Shown: piece after piece, positions 5,991 to 15,156 of the stretch
How the letters are laid out: the number at the start of each line of letters is the position of its first letter
How positions within the stretch are numbered: position 1 is the first letter of the stretch
Source of the DNA: RGIG4140 sp045532865
GTDB lineage: Bacteria; Pseudomonadota; Alphaproteobacteria; CAAHEQ01; UBA3637
Reading direction: 5' to 3'
DNA length: 30,897 bases
Assembly: GCA_045532865.1 (NCBI GenBank)
Contig: JAZSGT010000039.1
Location: 1-30,897 of the forward strand
The notes under the pieces: generated by a model
The model's input: the letters and a program-made list of their open reading frames with translations, nothing else
The model's database searches: none
Told to the model about the DNA's origin: nothing
Made by a program: the position numbers and the translations under genes

Positions 5991-8462
5991 CTATGCATTA
6001 CAAGTTGGAACAAGAATTTCTCTTTTTCCGGCTACGTTTGGTTTTGAAATAACACCCTCAGCTTCCATTCGATCAATTAGATCAGCAGCTTTATTGTATC
6101 CAATTCGAAGTTGGCGTTGTACATAACTGGTTGATACTTTTTGATCTCTTAAAATAATGGCAACAGCTTGATCATACAAGTCACCACCATTTGGCGTGTT
6201 TCCAGCTGTTGTGCCAGTACCAGTTGATGCACAACATGCATCAGGATCTGTTGTAACGGCATTTAAGTATTGAGGTTCAGCTTGCATTTCCCAATGATGC
6301 ACAACTTGTTCAACATCTTGGTCTGATACAAAAGGCCCATGAACACGTTGAGGGCGTTGACCAGCAGGCATAAAGAGCATATCGCCTTTTCCTAATAATC
6401 TTTCTGCTCCATGTTCATCTAAAATTGTTCGAGAGTCGGTTTTGCTGCGAACTTGGAATGACATACGTGATGGGAAGTTTGATTTAATTGTACCTGTAAT
6501 AACATCAACGCTTGGACGTTGTGTTGCTAAAATTAAGTGAATCCCAACAGCACGTGCCATTTGAGCCAAACGTTGAATGAGTGGATCAACTTCTTTTCCA
6601 CATCTACCCATCAAGTCAGCCATTTCATCAATGATGATAACAATGTATGGAATTGGGGTTAAATCAAATTCTTGTTCTTCATAAATTGGACGTCCAGTTT
6701 CCGGATCAAAACCTGTTTGAACACGTCTTGTTAAACTTCTTCCTTCTTTTGCTGCTTGTTTCAGTTTTTGATTGTAACCATCAATATTTCGAACACCTAA
6801 GTGAGACATGGATGTATATCTGTCTTCCATTTCGCGTACGGCCCACTTAAGAGCAATCACAACTTTTTCAGGATCGACAACAACAGGTGTTAATAAGTGA
6901 GGGATTCTGTTATAAACAGAAAGTTCAACCATTTTTGGATCAACCATAATTAAACGGCATTCTGCAGGTGTAAAACGGTACAATAACGAAAGTACCATTG
7001 TATTAATTGCAACAGATTTACCAGAACCTGTTGTACCTGCGACCAAAAGGTGTGGCATTTTTGCAAGGTCAGCAAAGACAGGGTTTCCACCGATATCTTT
7101 TCCTAAAATAAGAGGAAGAGCGCCAGAGTTGTTTTTAAATTGCGAGTGTTCAATCATTTCTCTGATATAAACGACCTCCCGTTTAAGATTTGGCATTTCA
7201 ATACCAACAGCATCTGTACCAGGAATAACGGCGATACGAACAGAAACAACACGCATTTTCATTGCAATATCATCTGCTAAAGTGATAATGCGAGCACTTT
7301 TAATACCTGCAGCAGGTTGGAATTCGTAAAGCGTTACAACAGGTCCAGGGTGTGCTGTTACAACTTTTCCTGTGATGCTAAATTGAGCAAGAACATCTTC
7401 AAGTTCTTTACTTGTTTTTTGCATAAATTCTTTGGAGAGCATAGGTGCATTGTTTGATTTTATTGGATCCAACAAAGAGCTAGAGGGAAGTTGTAATGCT
7501 TCGCCCTCATTTGCTTTTGTGTAAACTGGTTGCGCTTTGGGTTGTGGAGCTTCTTTTGTTTTGGAATAAGTTTCTTCAGGAGTTTCATATCGTGTTTCTT
7601 GATAAGATTGGTATGATGTAGTCTCAGCAGGTTGTCGAGCTATTGTGAATGAAAAACAATCTTCTTCTGTAAATGTTGGTTCAATTCTTTCTTTTTTAGG
7701 TTGTGGTTCTTTGGGTTTTCTATTGAATGAAAAGAAAGATAATTTTTCTTTTTTTATTTCTCGTGTTTTGACTTCTAATTCATTGTTTTCTTCTGAAATT
7801 TTTTCTTCAACAACTGTTTCATTTGTATCTGTTTTATCATTTTCTTTTAGGCTAAATAGTTTAGGTAGTGTAAAAGAAAGTTTTGGTGCTGAAAAAGAAA
7901 GTTTTTTGCATTTTGGTAATTTTATTTTTGAAAGTTTAGAGCTTCCATTTAAAGCCAACCATTTTGTTGATTTTAAAAGAGGTATATTTAAACTAAAAAC
8001 AATAAGAATGATGGAAAGAGTATATAAAGCTATTTTAATATATATAGGAAAAAGTGTGCTTTGACCGAGCCAATTTGTAAGATAAAATCCGACAAATCCA
8101 CCCCCAAATGTATTTTTCCATTCTCCGTTAGATATGGTGAAAGAAGGACCTAAAGTCCAACAAAGGGTTAATAGACTTAAACAAAAAATGCATAATCTGA
8201 GATGAACATGTTTTTTGTTAATAAGGTACATTGCCCCCGTGCAAATAAACGCAATAGGGATTAAAATACATGCAGATCCAAAAAGTTGAATAATTAAATC
8301 GGCTGCATGGGCCCCAAAACTGCCAAGAACGTTTTGTGCTTGCATGGTGCTTGCAGTGTTAAATGAGGGATCAGCTGCGTGGTATGAAAAACAAGCAATG
8401 CATGTTGCAATTCCAAATAAAAATAAAACAAATCCATATAATTTGTGTAAAAATACTCTCAT
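5991..8462 (-). CDS. ftsK: DNA translocase FtsK
   Basis: Membrane-anchored hexameric motor that pumps chromosomal DNA through the closing septum and activates XerCD at dif. Four membrane helices lie in residues about 8-160. A charged linker (about 165-340, Lys/Glu/Pro/Gln-rich) follows. The motor has Walker A AGTTGSGKS (about 472-480) and Walker B YIVIIIDEMADLM (about 612-622), and the RPSVDVITGTIK segment typical of FtsK. The C-terminal gamma winged helix (about 765-823, DQKVSTSYVQRQLRIGYNKAADLIDRMEAEGVI) is the KOPS-reading domain. 823 residues is normal for alphaproteobacteria. Ribosome site AGGGAA lies 7 bases before the ATG. It leads the operon with lolA and the ankyrin gene, divergent from cdsA. 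Confidence 0.96.
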   Translation of the reverse strand: MRVFLHKLYGFVLFLFGIATCIACFSYHAADPSFNTASTMQAQNVLGSFGAHAADLIIQLFGSACILIPIAFICTGAMYLINKKHVHLRLCIFCLSLLTLCWTLGPSFTISNGEWKNTFGGGFVGFYLTNWLGQSTLFPIYIKIALYTLSIILIVFSLNIPLLKSTKWLALNGSSKLSKIKLPKCKKLSFSAPKLSFTLPKLFSLKENDKTDTNETVVEEKISEENNELEVKTREIKKEKLSFFSFNRKPKEPQPKKERIEPTFTEEDCFSFTIARQPAETTSYQSYQETRYETPEETYSKTKEAPQPKAQPVYTKANEGEALQLPSSSLLDPIKSNNAPMLSKEFMQKTSKELEDVLAQFSITGKVVTAHPGPVVTLYEFQPAAGIKSARIITLADDIAMKMRVVSVRIAVIPGTDAVGIEMPNLKREVVYIREMIEHSQFKNNSGALPLILGKDIGGNPVFADLAKMPHLLVAGTTGSGKSVAINTMVLSLLYRFTPAECRLIMVDPKMVELSVYNRIPHLLTPVVVDPEKVVIALKWAVREMEDRYTSMSHLGVRNIDGYNQKLKQAAKEGRSLTRRVQTGFDPETGRPIYEEQEFDLTPIPYIVIIIDEMADLMGRCGKEVDPLIQRLAQMARAVGIHLILATQRPSVDVITGTIKSNFPSRMSFQVRSKTDSRTILDEHGAERLLGKGDMLFMPAGQRPQRVHGPFVSDQDVEQVVHHWEMQAEPQYLNAVTTDPDACCASTGTGTTAGNTPNGGDLYDQAVAIILRDQKVSTSYVQRQLRIGYNKAADLIDRMEAEGVISKPNVAGKREILVPTCNA

Positions 8463-8495
8463 GATAAATTCCCTATATGTATTAATTATATTTTT

Positions 8496-8524
8496 TCTAT
8501 ACTCTTAAATAAAAAAAAATACAA
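8496..8524 (-). promoter_or_regulatory. Putative ftsK promoter
   Basis: Minus-strand TTGTAT (8524-8519), 17-base T-rich spacer, TATAGA (8501-8496). A consensus TATAAT at 8490-8485 is an alternative -10 but has a weak -35. The 8463-8666 intergenic region is extremely AT-rich, so chance matches are a real risk. Confidence 0.4.
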
Positions 8525-8614
8525 CTTTAATTTTGATAACAAAGAATATTTTTTTGAAAAAATAACTGTTTTTTTTCTTAAAATAAACCTAAAAATTAAA
8601 TGAGGAATAAAGAC

Positions 8615-8643
8615 TTGACACGTGATTAAAAATCTGCAATAGT
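8615..8643 (+). promoter_or_regulatory. Putative promoter of the cdsA-lpxB envelope operon
   Basis: A perfect TTGACA (8615-8620), 17-base spacer, then AATAGT (8638-8643), which matches TATAAT at four of six positions. A weak -10 fits promoters helped by CarD, and a CarD homologue is encoded at 24588; that link is inference. Transcription would start about 17 bases before the cdsA ATG, leaving room for the GAAAGGAA ribosome site. Confidence 0.5.
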
Positions 8644-8666
8644 GAGCAAAACGAAAGGAAATTAAA

Positions 8667-9515
8667 ATGCATTCAAACTTGTTTTTACGGATTATTTCAG
8701 CGCTTGTTTTGGCGCCAATTGTTTTGGGAAGTATTTGGTTTGGAAAAGATTTTTACATGGATTATTCTATTCCACTTTATACAATTTTGTTGGCTGTTTT
8801 TGGGTCAGGTTTGGCTTGGGAATGGACGGTAATGTTTGATAAAAAAGTAAGTGTAAATACTGTTTGGATGGTTCTTTTTGCTTGTCTTTGTGCTTTTATG
8901 ACTGAGGCAAATCCGCTGTTTGCGTTATGGTTGGCATTGCTTGGTACAACAATTGTGTTTTATAAATCTGGCTCTCGATTGCTTTATTCTATGGGTATGC
9001 TTTATATTTGTATTCCATTGATTTCGTTGGGGTATATTTATTATGTAGATGAGTCTGTTAGCCGAGAGATTGTTTTGTGGCTCTTTTTTGTTGTGTGGGC
9101 GACAGATATTGGTGGCTATGTTGTTGGAAAAACAGTTGGGGGACCTAAAATTGCACCTAAAATTAGTGCAAAGAAAACATGGGCGGGTTTGATTGGTGGC
9201 GCTTTGTTTGCTATGGGGGTTGCTTATGTTTTTGCCCTTTATTTGCGTGCAAACAATTATCTTTCACCTACAAGTGGTGTTTCGTTTGAACAGTTAAAAT
9301 GCGTTCTTGTTCTTTCTGCCGGGATTTTGGCTGTTGTTTCTCAAGTGGGGGACTTCTTTGAATCTTATATCAAAAGAACATTAAATTTAAAAGATTCAAG
9401 TAATATTATTCCAGGACATGGAGGTTTGTTTGACCGTGTTGATGGCTTGTTGTTTGCTTCCGTATTAACAGCTTTAATTGTTTATCTTTTTAATGATGGG
9501 AGTGCAATTTTTTAG
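8667..9515 (+). CDS. cdsA: Phosphatidate cytidylyltransferase
   Basis: Makes CDP-diacylglycerol from phosphatidic acid and CTP, the branch point of phospholipid synthesis, in the inner membrane. About seven to eight hydrophobic segments run through the 282 residues. The family signature S-x-x-K-R-x(4)-K-D...PGHGG-x-x-DR-x-D is intact at about residues 235-263 (SYIKRTLNLKDSSNIIPGHG then GLFDRVDG). A GAAAGGAA ribosome site precedes the ATG. The last base of its stop is directly followed by the rseP ATG. It opens the envelope operon here; uppS, usually upstream in alphaproteobacteria, is not present, and dxr, usually between cdsA and rseP, is also missing. Confidence 0.93.
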   Translation: MHSNLFLRIISALVLAPIVLGSIWFGKDFYMDYSIPLYTILLAVFGSGLAWEWTVMFDKKVSVNTVWMVLFACLCAFMTEANPLFALWLALLGTTIVFYKSGSRLLYSMGMLYICIPLISLGYIYYVDESVSREIVLWLFFVVWATDIGGYVVGKTVGGPKIAPKISAKKTWAGLIGGALFAMGVAYVFALYLRANNYLSPTSGVSFEQLKCVLVLSAGILAVVSQVGDFFESYIKRTLNLKDSSNIIPGHGGLFDRVDGLLFASVLTALIVYLFNDGSAIF

Positions 9516-10610
9516 ATGCTAACACTTCTTTATATTGCTTCATTTGTTTTAGTTTTATCTGTTATTGTAGTGATACATGAAGGCGGCCATTTTATGATGG
9601 CTAGATGGTGTGGTGTTCATGTGACGGATTTTTCAGTTGGTTTTGGACGTGAACTTTTTTCTCGTGTTGATAAAAAAGGAACAAGGTGGAAAGTATGTCT
9701 TATTCCATTAGGAGGGTATGTTAAAATGCTTGGTGATGATGATGCTGCAAGTGCAAAATCATCAACAAAAGGATTAACAGAGGAAGAAAAGAAAAAAGCT
9801 TTTCTGTCTCAAAAATTATGGAAACGTGCTTTAATTATTTTTGCAGGGCCTGCAATGAATTATTTGTTTGCAATTGTTTTGTTGACAGGGGTTTTATTCT
9901 TTGTTGGAGAAGCTCGTTTATCTCCAGTTATTGGTAAGATTATGCCTGATTCACCAGCGCTTGAAGCTGGTCTTGAAGTGGGAGATAAATTTTTAGAAAT
10001 TAACAATCAAAAAGTTGAGTCATTTAATGATGTTGTGCGTTTGACACGTTTAACAGAGTTTGAAAAACCATTAGATATTGTGTTTGAAAGAGAAGGAGTT
10101 GTACATAAACTTTCATTAAAACCAAGATATATGGAAGGGTATGAATATCCTATGATTGGTTTTGCAACTTCTAATGAGTATTTTGAACCAGCTACACCAT
10201 TGCCATTTTTTGCGTCGATCCAACGCTCAACGGTTTTGGTTTGGCAAATGACGCGAGATACACTTGTTTATCTTGGGCAAGTTTTGTTTAAAAACAGAAC
10301 TCCTAAGGATATGAGAGGGCCATTGGGTATTGCTGAAATGTCTGGTGATGCTGTTCGAGGTGGGTGGCTTTCATTAATGATGTTCGTTATTCAAATATCA
10401 GTTGCGGTTGGTTTTATGAATTTATTGCCAATTCCAGTATTAGATGGTGGACATCTTGCTTTTTATGCTGTTGAAGCTGTTCGGGGAAAACCTCTGCCCG
10501 ATAAAGCTCAAAATGCCTTTTTGGCAGCTGGTTTGAGTGTTTTGTTGTTATTATTGGCGTATACAATGTTTTTGGATGTGCCACGCATTATACAAAGGAT
10601 TTTTGAATGA
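9516..10610 (+). CDS. rseP: Site-2 intramembrane zinc protease RseP
   Basis: Inner-membrane metalloprotease that cleaves anti-sigma factors and leftover signal peptides within the membrane. The zinc site HEGGH is at residues 21-25 in the first membrane helix; HExxH is kept, though the middle residues differ from the common HEFGH/HELGH. One PDZ domain lies at about residues 125-205 (SPALEAGLEVGDKFLEINNQKV). The third zinc ligand motif NLLPIPVLDGGH is at about 302-313. The single PDZ and 364-residue length match the alphaproteobacterial form rather than the two-PDZ E. coli protein. It overlaps bamA by 4 bases (ATGA), indicating coupled translation. The usual companion rseA/sigma-E pair is not in the window. 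Confidence 0.93.
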   Translation: MLTLLYIASFVLVLSVIVVIHEGGHFMMARWCGVHVTDFSVGFGRELFSRVDKKGTRWKVCLIPLGGYVKMLGDDDAASAKSSTKGLTEEEKKKAFLSQKLWKRALIIFAGPAMNYLFAIVLLTGVLFFVGEARLSPVIGKIMPDSPALEAGLEVGDKFLEINNQKVESFNDVVRLTRLTEFEKPLDIVFEREGVVHKLSLKPRYMEGYEYPMIGFATSNEYFEPATPLPFFASIQRSTVLVWQMTRDTLVYLGQVLFKNRTPKDMRGPLGIAEMSGDAVRGGWLSLMMFVIQISVAVGFMNLLPIPVLDGGHLAFYAVEAVRGKPLPDKAQNAFLAAGLSVLLLLLAYTMFLDVPRIIQRIFE

Positions 10611-12880
10611 GAAAATTTGTTGGTTTTGCTTTTTTAGCTTCTTCAATGCTTTCTTCACCTGTAGGTGCTGAGGTTTTGAAAAATGTTTCAATCGAAGGGA
10701 CTCGTCGATTTGAGCCTGCTTCAATTATGAGAAATTTAAATCTTTCACAAGGGCAGGATTTAACTTCTTATGATTTAGATAAAGTAACAAAAACTTTATT
10801 TGATACACAGTTGTTTTCAGATGTTTCTGTAAAAATGAAAAATGGAACACTGATGATACAAGTAGAGGAAAATCCAATTGTTCGTGAAGTCTATTTTGAA
10901 GGTAACGAAAAAATGGATGACGACATTTTAAAAACAGAAATTAAATTAAAACCAAGAACCGTTTATACAGCAAGCACTGCTCAATCTGATGCAGATAGAT
11001 TGTTGACACTTTACAAAAGAAGTGGTCGTTTTGGTGCTTCTGTTACGCCAAAGATTATCAAAAAAGATCAAAATCGTGTTGATGTTGTTTTTGAAATTGA
11101 TGAAGGTCCTAAAACAACAATTGAAAAAATCAGTGTTATTGGTAATGAAAATTTCGATGATGATGTGTTGAAAGATGTTATGGTTACCAAAGAAAATGCA
11201 TGGTATCGTTTCTTTGCAAGTACAGATACATATGATCCAGATCGTTTAAACTATGATAAAGAAATGCTTCGGCGTTTTTATTTGAAGCATGGCTATGTTG
11301 ATTTTGAAATTCAAAATGCGGCAGCTGAGTTGTTGCCTGATAAATCAGGATTTACTTTAACAATGCGCATTAAAGAAGGTGAGCGTTATCGCTTTGAACA
11401 GCCAGAAATCAAAGTTTCATTACCAGAATATGCAAGAAAAGGGAATAAAGCTGATTTAGTTAAATTGTTGGAATTTGAAAAAGGAGATCGTTTTAATGCT
11501 GAATTAATCGATTCAACAATTGAAGCTTTGACAGATAAATTTGCAAATGATGGATATGCTTTTGTTGAAGTTGTTCCAGAATTTAAAAAGAATGAAAAAG
11601 ATAGAACGGTTAAGATTATTTTCCGTGTTCAAGAGGGTGAAAAAGTTTTTATCAATAAAATCAATATTCATGGAAACTCAAGAACGCAAGATAAAGTTAT
11701 TCGCCGTGAATTTAGATTAAAAGAAGGAGATGCATTCAACGCTTCTAAATTGCGCCGTTCAAAGCAGAAAGTTGAAGATCTTGATTACTTTGAAAAGGTT
11801 GATTTCAAAACAACGCCAGTGTATGGTGATGCTTCAAAAACCAATGTGGATGTAACTGTTGCAGAAAAATCAACTGGAGCGTTCAATGTGGGTGTTGGTT
11901 GGTCTTCATATGATGGTATGTTGTTTGAAACGGGGATTGTTGAACGTAACATTTTAGGTTCTGGTAATATTTTGAATTTAAATGCAATGCTTTCGCAAAA
12001 AGAAACTCAATATGTTGCAGGCCTTACAAATCCTTATTTTATGGATTTACCTCTTTTAGCAGGTGTTGAGTTGTTTAGAACAACAAGGGATAATGAAGAT
12101 TCTAGTTCATATAGTTATACATCTTATGGTATGACAACAAGGTTTGGATGGAATTATACAGACGCATTAAGACAAACAGTTCGTTATACTTTAAGACAAG
12201 ATGATGTAACGGATATTGATAGTGATGCATCTCGTTATATTAAGGATCAAGAAGGAAAGACTAATGTTTCTTTAATTGGTCAAGATATCAGTTATGATAA
12301 GCGTGATAGTAAAATCAATCCAACAGAAGGATATTATCTTTCTTTAGGTACAGATTTTGCAGGTGTTGGTGGTGATACGAAATTTGTACGTGTAACAGCA
12401 ACAGCAATACAATATTTTTCACTAACAGATGATGTTGTCTTATCATTAAGAGGTGATGGTGGTCACATTTGGGGAGTTGGTGGTAAAGATGTTCGCATTA
12501 ATAACCGTTTCTTCTTGGGTGATTATTCATTACGTGGATTTGAATATGGTGGTGTTGGCGCAAGAGATAGAAATACAGATGACGCTTTAGGTGGAAACTG
12601 GTATGCAACAGCATCAACAGAACTTGTTTTCCCTATCGGATTACCACGTGAAATTGGTATTAAAGGTAAGACATTTGTAGATGCAGGTATTATCGGTAAA
12701 CCAGATGGATTTGATAGAGATAATATGGATTATAGCAGTGGGGTGCGTGTGGCTGTTGGTACAGGTATCTTGTGGCAATCTCCAATGGGTATGATCAATC
12801 TTGATTTCTCATTGCCAGTTGTTAAAGAATCTTATGACAAAACACAGGTATTTCGTTTAAACTTTGGGAAAGGATTTTAA
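10607..12880 (+). CDS. bamA: Outer-membrane protein assembly factor BamA
   Basis: Core of the Bam complex, which folds beta-barrel proteins into the outer membrane. Signal peptide residues 1-21 (FVGFAFLASSMLSSPVGA). Five POTRA domains follow (about 22-420), each visible as a beta strand plus FEGNEKMDDDILK / VIGNENFDDDVLK / IHGNSRTQDKVIRREF-type segments. The barrel (about 420-757) contains the conserved LRGFEYGG loop-6 motif (xRGF) and YDKRDS, and ends FRLNFGKGF with terminal Phe. 757 residues is typical. It sits between rseP and skp, the usual alphaproteobacterial order, with skp 3 bases downstream. The barrel protein at the left edge of the window is a potential client. Confidence 0.97.
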   Translation: MRKFVGFAFLASSMLSSPVGAEVLKNVSIEGTRRFEPASIMRNLNLSQGQDLTSYDLDKVTKTLFDTQLFSDVSVKMKNGTLMIQVEENPIVREVYFEGNEKMDDDILKTEIKLKPRTVYTASTAQSDADRLLTLYKRSGRFGASVTPKIIKKDQNRVDVVFEIDEGPKTTIEKISVIGNENFDDDVLKDVMVTKENAWYRFFASTDTYDPDRLNYDKEMLRRFYLKHGYVDFEIQNAAAELLPDKSGFTLTMRIKEGERYRFEQPEIKVSLPEYARKGNKADLVKLLEFEKGDRFNAELIDSTIEALTDKFANDGYAFVEVVPEFKKNEKDRTVKIIFRVQEGEKVFINKINIHGNSRTQDKVIRREFRLKEGDAFNASKLRRSKQKVEDLDYFEKVDFKTTPVYGDASKTNVDVTVAEKSTGAFNVGVGWSSYDGMLFETGIVERNILGSGNILNLNAMLSQKETQYVAGLTNPYFMDLPLLAGVELFRTTRDNEDSSSYSYTSYGMTTRFGWNYTDALRQTVRYTLRQDDVTDIDSDASRYIKDQEGKTNVSLIGQDISYDKRDSKINPTEGYYLSLGTDFAGVGGDTKFVRVTATAIQYFSLTDDVVLSLRGDGGHIWGVGGKDVRINNRFFLGDYSLRGFEYGGVGARDRNTDDALGGNWYATASTELVFPIGLPREIGIKGKTFVDAGIIGKPDGFDRDNMDYSSGVRVAVGTGILWQSPMGMINLDFSLPVVKESYDKTQVFRLNFGKGF

Positions 12881-12883
12881 AAA

Positions 12884-13507
12884 ATGAACAAAAAATTATT
12901 AGCTCTTTGTGGTGGTTGTGCAATTGCTGGTGTTGTAATTGCTGGCGTAACGGGATTGACATCTAAAAATAATTGTATTGGAGTTTTAGATTTGGATCGT
13001 GTTCAAGTTCAAGCATCTGCATATGAAAAAGTTCGTGTTGAAACAGAAAAACACATCAGTGCCTTAAAAGCACGTTTTGCTTCTGAAGAAAAAGCACTTC
13101 AAGAAAAAGCTGTTGCTCTTAAGAAAAAAATTGAAGCTGCTGGGAACAAAACAGAAGGTTTTACAGCTGAAATTCAAAAGTTGAACACGGAATTGGCTGA
13201 ATTTCAACGTAAAGTTCGTTTCCAATCGGCTTTAATTGCAAAAGCAAGACAAGCAGCTCTTGGACAAGTTGCTCCAGTTGCACAAGCTTCTTTAAAAGAA
13301 TTGAGCCAAAAACAAGGATTAAAAATTATTTTGCCACGTCCATATGTAACATATTATGCACCAAGTGTTGATGTGACAGATGATTTTATCAAATTGTTAG
13401 ATGGAAAAGATATTTCAGTTTCATATCCTGATCCTGCTCAATTTACAGTTCCAGTTGTCGCAGAACAAGGAACTCCTAATGCAGCAACTTCAGCACAAAA
13501 TAAATAA
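12884..13507 (+). CDS. skp: Skp/OmpH-family periplasmic chaperone
   Basis: Trimeric holdase that carries unfolded barrel proteins across the periplasm to BamA. A hydrophobic N-terminus (LLALCGGCAIAGVVIAGVTGL) acts as signal peptide or anchor. Next is the family opening IGVLDLDRVQVQASAYEKV, then a long coiled coil (about residues 60-125, KHISALKARFASEEKALQEK onward) forming the tentacle, then the strand KGLKIILPRPYVTYYAPSVDVTDDFIKLLD typical of OmpH proteins. 207 residues is slightly long because of an Ala/Pro/Gln-rich tail. It has two cysteines in the leader but no clear lipobox. It starts 3 bases after bamA and precedes lpxD by 15 bases. Confidence 0.88.
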   Translation: MNKKLLALCGGCAIAGVVIAGVTGLTSKNNCIGVLDLDRVQVQASAYEKVRVETEKHISALKARFASEEKALQEKAVALKKKIEAAGNKTEGFTAEIQKLNTELAEFQRKVRFQSALIAKARQAALGQVAPVAQASLKELSQKQGLKIILPRPYVTYYAPSVDVTDDFIKLLDGKDISVSYPDPAQFTVPVVAEQGTPNAATSAQNK

Positions 13508-13522
13508 AGTAGAGAAAACAGA

Positions 13523-14545
13523 ATGGCTGATACAAGATTTTTTAAGAAAGTATCTGGTTTAACATTGGCTGATATTGCAAAAATCGGGGAGATTAAACTC
13601 CCCGATAATGCCGATTTAACCAGAGTATTTGAAGATGTTGCTTCTATTGATTTGGCAGGTCCAAATGAAGTGACATGGGCTTTTATTCCTGCAATGCGTG
13701 AACCATTAAAAAATACAAAAGCAGGTGCAGTTATTGTTCCTGAAAATTTTTTGGAATTTGTCCCTGACGGAGTTATTGCTCTTGTAAGTAGTGATCCTCA
13801 CCGTTCGTATGGTTTGGTGGCAAGCGCTTTTTACCCAAGAGAAGTTGAAAGTTATATTTCTGATAAAGCTTATATTCATCCAACAGCTCAGTTGGGTGAA
13901 GGGTGCCGTGTCGAAGCTGGGGCCTATATTGGAGCAAATGTTGTTTTGGGTAAAAAATGTGACATCAGAGCAAATGCAGTGATTGAAAGTGGTGTTCAAA
14001 TGGGAGATGACTGTATTGTTGGTGCAAATGCAACAATTTCACACTGCATTGCTGGCTCAAAAGTCTACATTTACCCAGGGGCACATATAGGGCAAGATGG
14101 TTTTGGTTTTGCAATGTCTATAAAGGGGCCTGCAAAAGTGCCACAATTAGGACGAGTTATCATTGGAAATGATGTTGAAATTGGCTCCGGCACAACAGTT
14201 GATAGGGGAGCAATGGGTGATACAGTTATTTCAGATGGTTGTCGAATTGATAATCTTGTTCAAGTGGCGCACAATGTGAAGTTGGGTAGATGTTGTGTGA
14301 TTGTGTCTCAAGTCGGTATAGCAGGTAGCTGTGAATTTGGTGATTTTGTTGTTGCAGGTGGTCAAGTTGGTTTTGCAGGACATTTAAAAATAGGTTCTGG
14401 TGCAAAAATTGCAGCACAATCCGGATTAATGAATGATGTGCCAGCAGGAGCTGTTTTGATGGGATCTCCAGCAGTTTCACGAGTTGAATTTATGCGGCAA
14501 CAAATTGCTTTACAACGTTTAACAAAGAAAAAGAAAGATGATTAA
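13523..14545 (+). CDS. lpxD: UDP-3-O-acylglucosamine N-acyltransferase
   Basis: Third step of lipid A synthesis: adds the second 3-hydroxyacyl chain, to the amino group of UDP-3-O-acylglucosamine, from acyl-ACP. An N-terminal uridine-binding domain occupies about residues 1-105 (ending near DPHRSYGLVASAFYP). A left-handed beta helix of hexapeptide repeats follows to about residue 315 (IHPTAQLGEGCRVEAGAYIG onward), including IGQDGFGFA and NLVQVAHNVKLG, whose His is the family's catalytic base. A short helical tail (FMRQQIALQRLTKKKKDD) ends the protein. 340 residues is standard. It lies between skp and fabZ, the classical order. Confidence 0.95.
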   Translation: MADTRFFKKVSGLTLADIAKIGEIKLPDNADLTRVFEDVASIDLAGPNEVTWAFIPAMREPLKNTKAGAVIVPENFLEFVPDGVIALVSSDPHRSYGLVASAFYPREVESYISDKAYIHPTAQLGEGCRVEAGAYIGANVVLGKKCDIRANAVIESGVQMGDDCIVGANATISHCIAGSKVYIYPGAHIGQDGFGFAMSIKGPAKVPQLGRVIIGNDVEIGSGTTVDRGAMGDTVISDGCRIDNLVQVAHNVKLGRCCVIVSQVGIAGSCEFGDFVVAGGQVGFAGHLKIGSGAKIAAQSGLMNDVPAGAVLMGSPAVSRVEFMRQQIALQRLTKKKKDD

Positions 14546-14556
14546 AGGAAAAGTAA

Positions 14557-15045
14557 ATGGAAAATAAGGTAGAAGAAATATCAGAACAATCAAACATCAT
14601 TGAAGAAATTAAAATTGGTGAAATTTTAAAATTGTTGCCACATAGATATCCATTTTTATTGGTAGATAAACTTAAAAACGTTGTCCCAGGTGAAAGTGGT
14701 ATTGGTATTAAAAATGTTACAATGAATGAAGGTTATTTTCAAGGGCATTTCCCTGAAAATCCGGTGATGCCTGGGGTATTGCAAATTGAAGCTATGGCAC
14801 AAACAGCAGGTATTATTGTTTTGACAGGGTTTCCAGAAGAAGAACGTTCAGGAAATAGTGTTTATTTTATGACAGTTGATGAAGTAAAGTTTAGAAAACC
14901 AATCATTCCAGGAGATGTAATTGAATTTACTGTCAAAAAAGAACAAGCAGTTCGAAATGTGTTTAAATTCCGTGGGGAAGCAAGGGTTGAAGGTAAACTT
15001 GTTTCTCAAGCAACATTTAGTGCTATGGTATTTAAAAAAGCTTAA
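14557..15045 (+). CDS. fabZ: 3-hydroxyacyl-ACP dehydratase FabZ
   Basis: Dehydrates 3-hydroxyacyl-ACP in fatty acid elongation and competes with LpxA/LpxD for the same acyl-ACP pool, which explains its place in lipid A operons. Hot-dog fold with LLPHRYPFLLVDK near the start, then GYFQGHFPENPVMPG containing the active-site His, and QIEAMAQTAG containing the catalytic Glu. 162 residues, with about 15 extra N-terminal residues before the family core. Ribosome site AAAGGAAAAG precedes the ATG. A stem-loop and about 110 bases separate it from lpxA, whereas the neighbouring junctions are much tighter. Confidence 0.95.
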   Translation: MENKVEEISEQSNIIEEIKIGEILKLLPHRYPFLLVDKLKNVVPGESGIGIKNVTMNEGYFQGHFPENPVMPGVLQIEAMAQTAGIIVLTGFPEEERSGNSVYFMTVDEVKFRKPIIPGDVIEFTVKKEQAVRNVFKFRGEARVEGKLVSQATFSAMVFKKA

Positions 15046-15068
15046 CAATATTGGTTAAGGAGTTATTT

Positions 15069-15123
15069 AAAAATGCGTCTGAAGAGATATAAAAAATAAT
15101 TTTCTCAACAGGCGCATTTTTTT
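15069..15123 (+). terminator. Stem-loop with U-run between fabZ and lpxA
   Basis: AAAAATGCGTCTG (15069-15081) pairs with CAGGCGCATTTTT (15109-15121) with one T-G wobble. Four more pairs (GAGA/TCTC) lie inside after a symmetric AA/AA internal loop. The T-run follows the right arm, as in an intrinsic terminator. In mid-operon it may act as a partial terminator or an mRNA stabiliser that sets lpxA-lpxB levels relative to fabZ. Confidence 0.6.
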
Positions 15124-15156
15124 AGGCCATCAAAATAGTAGAAAAGGAGTAAAAAT

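Noticed and set aside
7645..8064. Plus-strand open frame of 139 codons opposite the ftsK linker
   Set aside because: Antisense of the low-complexity charged linker of FtsK; Ser/Phe-rich composition is what that strand gives by chance.
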